Assembly (NCBI GenBank): GCA_033060915.1
Contig: CM065396.1
Span: 5,190,001 to 5,254,000 of the forward strand
DNA length: 64,000 nucleotides
Reading direction: 5' to 3'
Source of the DNA: Euryodendron excelsum
Taxonomy: Eukaryota > Streptophyta > Magnoliopsida > Ericales > Pentaphylacaceae
Made by a program: the position numbers and the translations under genes. Numbering within the stretch: position 1 is the first letter of the stretch; each line of letters starts with the position of its first letter. Below the pieces are notes generated by a model. It was not told where the DNA came from. It did no database searches and was given only the letters and a program-made list of their open reading frames with translations. Shown in pieces: positions 25,262 through 35,790 of this stretch.

Positions 25262-25277
25262 TGGTATCAGAGCCATG
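25262..25277 (+). other. Viral primer-binding site (initiator tRNA-Met)
   Basis: TGGTATCAGAGCCATG is complementary to the 3' end of plant initiator tRNA-Met, the standard minus-strand primer site of caulimovirids. It lies in a leader made of TAATTG/AATTGTAAT repeats (25193-25260). By convention this site is position 1 of the viral genome. The reverse arm lacks this part. Confidence 0.9.
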
Positions 25278-25576
25278 CTAGCTTAATTATTGGTACGTAA
25301 TTCTAAGTATAAAGTATGTATATACGATTTATATGAATTATTGTTACTGTTTTCCCTCTTCTCCATTGCTCAAACAAGTGGTACAGTACTCAAGTCGCGC
25401 CTGGTTTTGTTATCCCTTGTCTTACACCCTCGTAATGGGTTGGTATTGGGATGTGCCTTTAAGTCGTTGACAACTGTGCTTGTTTGATTAATGGATGGTA
25501 GCTTGGACACACTAACGGTATTTCATATCTTTTGTATATTTATATTTTATACCACGAATTACATACTTTCTTTGAA

Positions 25577-26605
25577 ATGTTAAATCCTTTCCATAGGTCC
25601 TCTTCTTCTAGGAAGATGGTTAAAGCTGCTGAATTAAATGAATACCCATATCAACTGGAAGATCTCAATAAATGGGTTATACCCTCTGTCCAACCTTCTT
25701 CTATCTATAAGATAGGAACTTTTGACCTGAAAGGTGTAAAAACTGTTAAGACAGTTGAACAAACAATAAGTCTGCAATCTGATGAACAGACAATCCAACT
25801 ATTGGATTCTGTAGATATTATACGATATTAGCATAAATATAATTTCTTACATATAGGTCTCATACAAGTTGCTTTTAAACCTCTTACCTTAAGTGGTTTA
25901 CCAGCTAGTTTCCTCACTGTCCTTAGAGATGCTAGATGTCTCGATTGGAAGTCTTCCCTTATGGGAATTATGCAATCTAGTGTGGCCCATGGAACAGTTT
26001 ATTTTAATGTCTATCCTAATCTACAATTATCTCTTACAGATGCTAATCTTTTAGATGCTGTAAGTTTAAACACTAAGCTTCATGGTTATAACTTTGAACT
26101 AGGATCTGAACCCCTCTGTCTCAGTTATCGAATCTACTTTAAGGCTCTTCACACTCTTGCTCCTAATTGCAAACGGTTTAGTCCTTTTGGAAGTACTGGT
26201 ATAATCGAATCTAATCTTCTTAGCTCTAATATAGCTACAAATCGGCAAATTACATGGGATGAAGTTCAATTCCCAGAAACTTGGCAGCTCCAACAAGCTG
26301 TTCCACTTGCTCCCTTGATCCAAGAAGACGTGGATCAAATTATACAAACTCCTGAAGGTGATATAGAGGTAAGATTTACTTCTGGAACCTCCCAAGGATC
26401 GAGATCCAGATCTCTTTCCAGATCTTCTTCTATGAGATCACTACCTCCCTATAAAATTTCTCTTCCAGAAACTTCTAGGGCTTCTACCTCTAGACTCTCT
26501 GAAACTATTGAATCTGTTTGAATTTCTGATCAACAAATTCCTTATGGAATTCCTAAACCTCCAGTAGATGTACCTACTGCTTCTGAAATGGATTTCCGTA
26601 TTTAA
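25577..26605 (+). pseudogene. Viral movement protein frame, interrupted
   Basis: Two same-frame open segments (to 25828 and from 25832 on) show the 30K-type movement protein pattern: an N-terminal region with SSIYKIG, then the core with LRDARCLDW, GTVYFNVYPN, LHGYNFE and a YRIYFKALH segment. Such proteins enlarge plasmodesmata for cell-to-cell spread. Breaks: TAG at 25829-25831 and TGA at 26519-26521; the TGA is also present in the reverse arm. The C-terminal part is Ser/Arg-rich. The frame ends with TAA at 26603-26605, overlapping by one base the ATG of the next frame. Confidence 0.8.
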
Positions 26606-28368
26606 TGGATTTAAGTCCAGGTAGTCCAATTAGAGCAATCCTTAATAAGGAATTGTTTCAACCATATTATAAAACTTTTTGTGATTGGTATTTTTCTAGC
26701 TTCAGTTCTACTGAATTAGAAAATTATAAAAACAAGTATTTTGAACATTTGGGTCATACCCAACAATTAGAACATTTCGTACCATGGTTTCTTCATTTTT
26801 ATGTGAATAATTTCTCTATTCATGTACTTGAAGAAAAAACCTGGATGACAGATTCTGGATCTGTTATTCATTCTGTATTCCCTCCTACAGAACCATTAAA
26901 AATAACTAGTTCTTCAACATCACAGATTCTAGAAACCAATGCTTATGTCAAACCATCTTTGGTTGACATAGTGTCTATCACTATGAAAGATCTAAATCAA
27001 GCGTTTAAACAAAGTAATTATACAAATTTATATTTACAAACAATTGGTCAACAACTATTGCATCTAGATCATAAGTTAGATCAATTACACAATAAACTTT
27101 CACAAATGAAACTTCAAGAAGTTAAATCTTCTAAGGATGCTCAAGCAACTATACAACCTCCTTTAGATATTAAGGGATTTAAACTAGAATCTACTGATGA
27201 ATTTGTTTCTGTTCTAGAAAAGAAATTAAATTCTTTCCAAATTTCTACTCTCTCTGTTAAATCAGAATTTATTTCTGACGAACAAGATAATTCTGATAAA
27301 GATGAAATTAATAAAATTGTGGCTGAACCTAGGCGTTTAGAACATTATTATTATAAACGACCTACCCCACAAGATGTATTATTTGAAGAAAATGATAATT
27401 TTATTCAAAATAATTACCAAGGAAATTCCATTTATGAATGGAATCTTGATGGTTTGGCTGATAAACAGATATTTGACATGTGTCATCATATCTGTATGTA
27501 TAGTACTATCTGTAAACAACGTGGTAATACTGATAGAGCCATAGCTCAAATGATAATTAGTGGATTTACTGGCACCATCAAAGGTTGGTGGGATAATTAT
27601 CTAACTCCAACTGCTAGATCTGAAATTTTGGATGCCATTAAACAGGAACCTACTCCTACCCCTAATGATCCTAACCATGTTACTATTACTGAACAGTCAG
27701 TTTATACATTGATTTTAGCTATCTGCGAGCATTTTACTGGAAGATATTCTAGTAATAATGAAAATATTCGGACACTCCTTCAAAATCTTAGATGTCCTAC
27801 TCTTACTCATTTTCGATGGTATAAGGATGTATTCCTTAGTCGTGTTATGCAACTTCCTGATGCTAATAGTGATCATTGGAAGTCTAAATTTCTTGATGGT
27901 CTTCCCTTTCTGTTTGCTGAAAGAGTTAGGAAAGCCCTTAGAGATCGTAATGATGGGATTTCTATTCCTTATTCTAATCATTCTTTTGGTAGTCTTATAG
28001 ACACGTGTATACAAGAAGGATTAGCTTTGTGTAATGACATCAAGCTCAAAAGCCAACTTAAAAAGCAAAGGCTTACTGAAAAATCTCAACTTGGAGATTT
28101 TTGTGATAATTTTGGTATGGATATGCCAAAACCACCTCCAGATCGTTCTACACGATCTAAGGGAAAAAAAAATTTAAATCTAAAATTCCTCATAGGAAAA
28201 GAAAATATAGTCAGGATGCCTCTACGAGTCAACCCTCTAAAAAGTATGCTAAAAAATCTTCTCATAAAAAGAAAACCTCTACTTCTAAAAAAGAAATTAA
28301 ATGCTGGAAATGTGGTAAATTTGGTCACTATGCCAATAAAAATGTTTAACAAAAAAGAAGTTGAATGA
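26605..28368 (+). pseudogene. Viral coat-protein region, forward copy, frameshifted near its end
   Basis: The frame starts at ATG 26605 within TAATG. The first 500 or so residues match the reverse-arm equivalent almost exactly. They include a coiled-coil-like stretch around residues 130-175 and a capsid core with GWWDNYL and HFTGRYSS, similar to the retroelement capsid fold. Near 28168 an A-run is one base shorter than in the other arm. From there the basic region and zinc knuckle are read out of frame. A second length difference follows near 28341. The true coat protein would bind and package the genome; this copy cannot make it whole. Confidence 0.85.
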
Positions 28369-28882
28369 ACTTCAAATTGATGAACAGCTAAAAGATACTT
28401 TAGCTAAAGTCTTTCTAAATAGTGCAAGCGAACCCAGTGAAGACTCTTCATCTGAAGCCTCTGAGTCCCCTGAGTTAGATGAAGTACAAGAAGATGATAT
28501 TTCGTCTTCTAGTGATATTGACCCTACTCTACAGGAATCTTGTTCAGGTAATTGTAATTATTACAAAGCCATAGTAGATATGCATGGTTTAAGCATTAAT
28601 ATGCTTACTCAGGATCAGGAAATAATTATAAAAATTTTAGATCAAATTCCTGACACATCTATGAAAGCTCAGATGATTGAAAACTACTTGAAACAGGTTA
28701 AGCAACAGGATAATATTCCAAAAATCTCTCATGCTTATAGCATGACTGAAGTTATGAAAAGACTCCAGCATCAACAGGACAAACCTGTTACTTTACAAGA
28801 TTTAAAAACTGAGATCAATCAGTTAAAATCTGAGATTAAATCTCTAAAAACTAATAATTTAAGTTTAACTTCTCGGGTTTAG
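28361..28882 (+). pseudogene. Viral linker with acidic and coiled-coil segments, forward copy
   Basis: This continues the coat-to-protease part of the polyprotein in the original frame after the knuckle. It holds an acidic Ser/Glu-rich stretch (PSEDSSSEASESPE) and, near the C-terminus, a heptad-like region (LKTEINQLKSEIKSLK). The frame is closed early at 28880-28882 by a small deletion that is absent from the reverse arm (36610-36625). Confidence 0.75.
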
Positions 28883-28947
28883 AACTAGGAAGACAGCTTA
28901 CTAGTTCTTCGGAATCATCTCCATCTTCTCTCCCCCAATATTTAGCT

Positions 28948-29697
28948 ATGCTTGATCAAGTTACTTCACAAAAGTGGTATATTAAAATCACTTTATTCAT
29001 TCATAATGAATTATTGATTGAAAATCTTACTGCTTTAGTTGATAGCGGTGCAGATCTGAACTGTGTTCAAGAAGGGTTAATTCCAACCCAATATTTTGAA
29101 AAAACAAAGCACTCTTTGACCTCTGCTAGTGGTAATAAGTTAGAAATACAGTATAAAATCATGGATACTCATATCTGTAATCAAGATGTTTGTATTCCAT
29201 CTACTTTTTTACTTGTTAAAAATTTACAACACCATGTTATACTTGGAACTCCTTTTTTACATAGTATTATGCCCATTGAAAAAATTGATTCCACAGGTAT
29301 TTATACCCAAATAAATAATCAACAACTAGTTTTTCAGTTTATAACTGATCCTCAAACTAGATATTTGAATGAAGTTAAAAACATCTTGTTAGCTAAAGAA
29401 AATCAAATTAATTTTCTTAAACAAGAAATTTCAATATGGACTATTTCTGAATCTTTAGTCAAAACTAAAGTTCAAGAAAAAATTAAATTAATTGAAAAAC
29501 ATTTTCTAAGTGAAATCTGTAATGATCATCCTAATGCCTTTTGGGATAGAAAACGACATATTGTTTCTCTTCCCTATGAAAATGATTTTTCTGATAGACA
29601 AATACCAACAAGGGCTAGACCCTGTCAAATGAATCAAGAATATCTTGATTTATGTAAAAAAAGAAATTGCTTCTTTATTGGAGAAAAAAACTCATAA
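28948..29697 (+). pseudogene. Viral aspartic protease and start of reverse transcriptase, forward copy
   Basis: The protease active site DSGAD is at 29041-29055, in the context LVDSGADLNCV, and ILGTPFL appears about 75 residues later as the second half of the protease fold. The frame then enters the N-terminal part of RT and ends at 29695-29697. Downstream RT motifs continue in another frame, so a frameshift lies just before. The A-run concerned (29656-29662) has the same length in both arms. The break is therefore ancestral, or possibly a slippery site; the in-frame stop soon after argues for decay. Confidence 0.82.
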
Positions 29698-29699
29698 GG

Positions 29700-30896
29700 A
29701 AATCATATTCTCCTTGGAGTTGTACTGGATTTTATGTCAATAAAAATACTTAAATTGAGAGAGGTGTTCCTCGATTAGTTATTAATTATAAACCTCTCAA
29801 TAAAGTATTAAAATGGATAAGGTATCCTATACCTAATAAAAAGGATTTACTTGATCGCCTTCATAAGGCTTTAATATTTTCAAAATTTGATTTTAAATCT
29901 GGATACTGGCAAATCCAAGTCGATGAATCTGATAGATATAAAACTGATTTTACTGTTCCAATAGGACATTATGAATGGAATGTTATGCCTTTTGGTTTAA
30001 AAAATGCTCCTTCTGAATTTCAGAATATTATGAATGATATTTTCTTCCCTTATACTGATTTTATTTTGGTATATATTGATGATATTTTGATATTTTCTCA
30101 AAATCTAAATCAACATTTTAAACATCTAGATATTTTTAGAAAAATTATATTAAAAAATGGACTAGTTATATCTGCTCCTAAAATGAAACTCTTCCAAACT
30201 ACTGTTAGATTTTTGGGTCATAATATTCATCAAGGACAAATTGTCCCTATCACAAGAAGTATTGAGTTTGCTTCTAAATTTCCTGATGAAATATTAGATA
30301 AAACTCAACTGCAACGATTTTTAGGCAGTCTTAATTATATCAATCCGTATTATAAAAATCTTGCCAAAGATTCTGCTATCTTATATGATAGGTTAAAGAA
30401 AACTCCTTCTCCATGGACACCGAATCATACTTTGGCAGTTCAAACAATTAAAGCCAAGGTTAAAAATCTTCCATGTTTAGCTCTCGCTAATCCTGCATGG
30501 TTCAAAATTGTACAAACTGATGCTAGTAATATTGGTTATGGTGGTATCCTTACTCAGGTCATACCTAATACGAAAAAACCAATTTTGATCAGATATGCTT
30601 CAGGAAAATGGAATCCTGCTCAATCTAAATATGCTGCTGTAAAGAAAGAACTTCTTTCTATTGTCAAATGTATCTCTAAATTTCAAGATGATTTACTAAA
30701 TCAAAAATTTCTGTTAAAAACAGATTGTCAAGCTGCAAAATATATTTTTAGTAATGATGTTAAACATGATGCAGCTAAGCATATAATTGCTAGATGGCAG
30801 GCACAGCTATCTGTGTTTGACTTTGATATTATGTATATCAAAGGAAAAGATAATTCTCTTCCTGATTTTCTCACTTGTGAATTTCTACAGGAATGA
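29700..30896 (+). pseudogene. Viral reverse transcriptase and RNase H, forward copy
   Basis: The catalytic RT core includes FDFKSGYWQI, MPFGLKNAPSEFQ and the YIDD box at 30072-30083. RNase H follows from about residue 170 of the open frame (TDASNIGYGG, YASGKWN, LLKTDCQAAKY). The open part from 29985 to 30896 is undamaged, but it is cut off from the upstream coding region by a TAA at about 29751 that both arms share. It ends with TGA at 30894-30896, overlapping the ATG of the next frame as ATGA. Confidence 0.88.
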
Positions 30897-32317
30897 ATCC
30901 TTATGATAGAGGGAAAGGCAGGGGATCTAACCCCAACCGAGGACGTGGCAGGGGTAATACCCCCTCAAGAGGTTGTGGTTCTAACCAGGCCTCCTCATCT
31001 GGAATGAAACCAGAGAAAGATAAAGTCACAGTTATATCTGTGAATGATCCTATCTATGCCAAGTTGCAACAATTGATTGCATAAGAAGGCCAATCTAGTG
31101 GCTCTCAATAAGGTATCTCTAACCTTGAAGCATCATATGCTCAGATGGTAGAAACACCACCCCATTCTCTAACTCCTATTCAGCTTCCCTATACAGATCA
31201 TATTTTGTATTTGGAACCTATTGATAAACAATGAGAAAATGATCCATGGTATCTCATGGAAAAATATTTTCAAAATTTTACTTATCCTTTTGGCAGCCAA
31301 AAATTTCGTATGGCTATGCAAACAATTTTGGAAATTACAGATTCCTGTGATTTTACAAATTTTTATTCTAATATGACCAGTAAAACTGGCCCCATCAATT
31401 TTTCAAAATGTTATATCAAGAAAATTATATTTCCACATGAATGGGGACTTATTCCTCATAATGAAAAACAATTTATTTTACATGACCATCTCCATACCTG
31501 TAATTATTGGGATTATGTTCAAGCCTTTGCTTTGACCTTTTTCTATGAAAACCCCAAACGAAAACATACTTGGTGGATTAAAATTAATCCACAAATTTAT
31601 AAAAAAAAAGGTTGGCCCCAATGGTTTTATAATTGGTGGAAAAAATTTGGGCCTCTTCACACCATTCTCCCTGACGTTGTCCAAGAACAATTGGGCCTTT
31701 GGGCTGCCTATTCGCCCCAAATCAATAAAATGGACCCCGCTCATTATATGGATGGATCCAACCTTCTCCATTTTTTCTGTGAATTCGGATTACCCTGGAT
31801 TTGGGCCTGGACTCCTATTGTCAAAAAGGACCCAGATAATCTTCTCTGTCTCTATAGACAATTCCATGTTGGATGGTGGAATAAACTAGACAAAGAACTA
31901 GACAAAACTGTGGCAGAAATAGCTGCTGTTGTGAAGGATTATCAACAGGAATCTGAATTCCAAAGATCTCAATCTTATCCTTCTACATCTAAATTGGATA
32001 TCATGAAAACTGCATTAAAAATGCAAAATCCCCTTATGAAGGATAAAGATTTAATGTATGAATGTCTTCGCCAATTAAAAGGAGAATTTTTGGCCACATT
32101 CAAATCGGATTCTGACTCCGATGAAGAGATGCAATCCCAATCATCTCAGCACACCTGTCTAGCAGGAGAATCTCAAGACCCATATGAAGAGGATTCGGAT
32201 CCTATCCCTACAACTGAAGATCTTTTTGATGCCATGCTTGATATTATGGCAAAGAAAAAGACAAGGAAAGCTCGCTCATCTGCTTCTTCAGATAAGGATA
32301 AGGACGACAAAAAGTAG
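30893..32317 (+). pseudogene. Viral second reading frame (unknown function), forward copy, three in-frame stops near the start
   Basis: The frame opens at ATG 30893 with an Arg/Gly-rich RGRGRG stretch, then meets TAA 31082-31084, TAA 31109-31111 and TGA 31232-31234, all in frame. From ATG 31256 it is open for 353 codons. The long part is rich in Trp and aromatic residues (YNWWKKFG, PWIWAWTP, FHVGWWNKL) and ends with an acidic Asp/Ser stretch and a Lys-rich tail. Florendoviruses carry a similarly placed frame of unknown function. The first in-frame stops also occur in the reverse arm. Confidence 0.7.
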
Positions 32318-32329
32318 CCGTCCCATGTG

Positions 32330-32656
32330 AAGGAATCTCTTCACATTCCAGCCTGTCGCACTACACGACGAAAAGGCATCTTGCCTTTGACGCATATGGC
32401 CAACCGACGCCAACTCATCTGGGCCCCACCCCCATGTTGCGTCATTGCTTTATAAAAGCATTTTTGACTTTTGTACAAAGCTGTCTCTCCGGACTTGTAA
32501 TTAACATTTTGAAATCCGGACTAGTGTTTTATTTTGGTTATAAAAGGGATCCTTCACCCTTGTTGAAGGCACGCATCCATTCTCCCTTCTCTCTCTTGTT
32601 AATAAATTTCTCCTTCAAAAATCTTTGCTTATTTTACTTACTTACTTCCTTGGGTA
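32330..32656 (+). promoter_or_regulatory. Viral pregenomic promoter and poly-A region, forward
   Basis: TTGACGCAT near 32388 and TGCGTCATT near 32438 resemble activation-sequence (TGACG) elements. A TATAAAAG box occurs at about 32450 and another at about 32540, the latter followed by a C/T-rich stretch as at caulimovirid start sites. AATAAA at about 32600 fits the poly-A signal in the terminally repeated part. Which TATA is used is not known. From here transcription would run through the palindrome centre into the reverse arm. Confidence 0.65.
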
Positions 32657-32844
32657 GGTTTTATTTGTCTTTCCTTGACAGTTTTGCTGTTATCTCTATC
32701 TCTATCTTTACTTGTCCTGTATTACTTGTTCGTTAATTGTTCTGTGTCTTTTGTCTTTTAACGAACAAGTAAAGATAGAGATAGAGATAACAGCAAAACT
32801 GTCAAGGAAAGACAAATAAAACCTACCCAAGGAAGTAAGTAAGT

Positions 32845-33170
32845 AAAATAAGCAAAGATTTTTGAAGGAGAAATTTATTAACAAGAGAGAGAAGGGAGAA
32901 TGGATGCGTGCCTTCAACAAGGGTGAAGGATCCCTTTTATAACCAAAATAAAACACTAGTCCGGATTTCAAAATGTTAATTACAAGTCCGGAGAGACAGC
33001 TTTGTACAAAAGTCAAAAATGCTTTTATAAAGCAATGACGCAACATGGGGGTGGGGCCCAGATGAGTTGGCGTCGGTTGGCCATATGCGTCAAAGGCAAG
33101 ATGCCTTTTCGTCGTGTAGTGCGACAGGCTGGAATGTGAAGAGATTCCTTCACATGGGACGGCTACTTTT
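32845..33170 (-). promoter_or_regulatory. Viral promoter region, reverse copy
   Basis: This is the reverse complement of 32330-32650, with the same TGACG motifs, TATAAAAG boxes and AATAAA. It points left, through the palindrome centre and into the forward arm on its antisense side. Confidence 0.65.
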
Positions 33171-33174
33171 TGTC

Positions 33175-34592
33175 GTCCTTATCCTTATCTGAAGAAGCAG
33201 ATGAGCGAGCTTTCCTTGTCTTTTTCTTTGCCATAATATCAAGCATGGCATCAAAAAGATCTTCAGTTGTAGGGATAGGATCCGAATCCTCTTCATATGG
33301 GTCTTGAGATTCTCCTGCTAGACAGGTGTGCTGAGAGATGATTGGGATTGCATCTCTTCATCGGAGTCAGAATCCGATTTGAATGTGGCCAAAAATTCTC
33401 CTTTTAATTGGCGAAGACATTCATACATTAAATCTTTATCCTTCATAAGGGGATTTTGCATTTTTAATGCAGTTTTCATGATATCCAATTTAGATGTAGA
33501 AGGATAAGATTGAGATCTTTGGAATTCAGATTCCTGTTGATAATCCTTCACAACAGCAGCTATTTCTGCCACAGTTTTGTCTAGTTCTTTGTCTAGTTTA
33601 TTCCACCATCCAACATGGAATTGTCTATAGAGACAGAGAAGATTATCTGGGTCCTTTTTGACAATAGGAGTCCAGGCCCAAATCCAGGGTAATCCGAATT
33701 CACAGAAAAAATGGAGAAGGTTGGATCCATCCATATAATGAGCGGGGTCCATTTTATTGATTTGGGGCGAATAGGCAGCCCAAAGGCCCAATTGTTCTTG
33801 GACAACGTCAGGGAGAATGGTGTGAAGAGGCCCAAATTTTTTTTCCACCAATTATAAAACCATTGGGGCCAACCTTTTTTTTTATAAATTTGTGGATTAA
33901 TTTTAATCCACCAAGTATGTTTTCGTTTGGGGTTTTCATAGAAAAAGGTCAAAGCAAAGGCTTGAACATAATCCCAATAATTACAGGTATGGAGATGGTC
34001 ATGTAAAATAAATTGTTTTTCATTATGAGGAATAAGTCCCCATTCATGTGGAAATATAATTTTCTTGATATAACATTTTGAAAAATTGATGGGGCCAGTT
34101 TTACTGGTCATATTAGAATAAAAATTTGTAAAATCACAGGAGTCTGTAATTTCCAAAATTGTTTGCATAGCCATACGAAAATTTTTGGCTGCCAAAAGGA
34201 TAAGTAAAATTTTGAAAATATTTTTCCATGAGATACCATGGATCATTTTCTCATTGTTTATCAATAGGTTCCAAATACAAAATATGATCTGTATAGGGAA
34301 GCTGAATAGGAGTTAGAGAATGGGGTGGTGTTTCTACCATCTGAGCATATGATGCTTCAAGGTTAGAGATACCTTATTGAGAGCCACTAGATTGGCCTTC
34401 TTATGCAATCAATTGTTGCAACTTGGCATAGATAGGATCATTCACAGATATAACTGTGACTTTATCTTTCTCTGGTTTCATTCCAGATGAGGAGGCCTGG
34501 TTAGAACCACAACCTCTTGAGGGGGTATTACCCCTGCCACGTCCTCGGTTGGGGTTAGATCCCCTGCCTTTCCCTCTATCATAAGGATTCAT
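33175..34592 (-). pseudogene. Viral second reading frame, reverse copy, frameshifted
   Basis: This has the same Arg/Gly-rich start (34592-34401) and in-frame stops as the forward copy, then the aromatic-rich body. Extra bases near 34185, near 33838 (T-run two longer) and near 33335 (an added TC) break it into overlapping open pieces (34264-33593 and 33851-33318). The forward equivalent is open from 31256 to 32317. Confidence 0.78.
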
Positions 34593-35790
34593 TCCTGTAG
34601 AAATTCACAAGTGAGAAAATCAGGAAGAGAATTATCTTTTCCTTTGATATACATAATATCAAAGTCAAACACAGATAGCTGTGCCTGCCATCTAGCAATT
34701 ATATGCTTAGCTGCATCATGTTTAACATCATTACTAAAAATATATTTTGCAGCTTGACAATCTGTTTTTAACAGAAATTTTTGATTTAGTAAATCATCTT
34801 GAAATTTAGAGATACATTTGACAATAGAAAGAAGTTCTTTCTTTACAGCAGCATATTTAGATTGAGCAGGATTCCATTTTCCTGAAGCATATCTGATCAA
34901 AATTGGTTTTTTTCGTATTAGGTATGACCTGAGTAAGGATACCACCATAACCAATATTACTAGCATCAGTTTGTACAATTTTGAACCATGCAGGATTAGC
35001 GAGAGCTAAACATGGAAGATTTTTAACCTTGGCTTTAATTGTTTGAACTGCCAAAGTATGATTCGGTGTCCATGGAGAAGGAGTTTTCTTTAACCTATCA
35101 TATAAGATAGCAGAATCTTTGGCAAGATTTTTATAATACGGATTGATATAATTAAGACTGCCTAAAAATCGTTGCAGTTGAGTTTTATCTAATATTTCAT
35201 CAGGAAATTTAGAAGCAAACTCAATACTTCTTGTGATAGGGACAATTTGTCCTTGATGAATATTATGACCCAAAAATCTAACAGTAGTTTGGAAGAGTTT
35301 CATTTTAGGAGCAGATATAACTAGTCCATTTTTTTTAATATAATTTTTCTAAAAATATCTAGATGTTTAAAATGTTGATTTAGATTTTGAGAAAATATCA
35401 AAATATCATCAATATATACCAAAATAAAATCAGTATAAGGGAAGAAAATATCATTCATAATATTCTGAAATTCAGAAGGAGCATTTTTTAAACCAAAAGG
35501 CATAACATTCCATTCATAATGTCCTATTGGAACAGTAAAATCAGTTTTATATCTATCAGATTCATCGACTTGGATTTGCCAGTATCCAGATTTAAAATCA
35601 AATTTTGAAAATATTAAAGCCTTATGAAGGCGATCAAGTAAATCCTTTTTATTAGGTATAGGATACCTTATCCATTTTAATACTTTATTGAGAGGTTTAT
35701 AATTAATAACTAATCGAGGAACACCTCTCTCAATTTAAGTATTTTTATTGACATAAAATCCAGTACAACTCCAAGGAGAATATGATTTCC
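34589..35790 (-). pseudogene. Viral reverse transcriptase and RNase H, reverse copy, extra breaks
   Basis: The YIDD box is at 35405-35416. The region has the shared TAA and two further breaks not found in the forward copy: a longer T-run at about 35326-35336 and one at about 34912-34916, so it reads as three pieces (35503-35321, 35303-34857, 34978-34589). RNase H residues are recognisable. The ATGA overlap with the next frame is kept (34589-34592). Confidence 0.83.

Larger units (their letters stand above)
25096..32754 (+). mobile_element. Endogenous pararetrovirus (Caulimoviridae, florendovirus-like), forward copy, slightly over genome length
   Basis: Order: leader with tRNA-Met primer site, movement protein, coat protein with zinc knuckle, aspartic protease, reverse transcriptase, RNase H, then a second reading frame, then promoter and the start of the leader again. 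No integrase and no LTRs are present, which separates it from Ty3 elements. Bases 25096-25193 repeat at 32657-32754 (offset 7,561), so the copy is one circular genome plus 98 bp. The gene order, size and unknown downstream frame fit the florendovirus group best; petuvirus-like is the alternative. Several stops and frameshifts make it non-functional. Confidence 0.88.

Noticed and set aside
27715..28014. Antisense frames over the viral coat region (also 37480-37779)
   Set aside because: They occur in both arms only because the arms are copies; they are shadows of the coat frame.
25096..32754. The viral copies as Ty3/gypsy retrotransposons
   Set aside because: A 30K-type movement protein is present, and integrase and LTRs are absent; a tRNA-Met site with a circular-genome redundancy fits Caulimoviridae.
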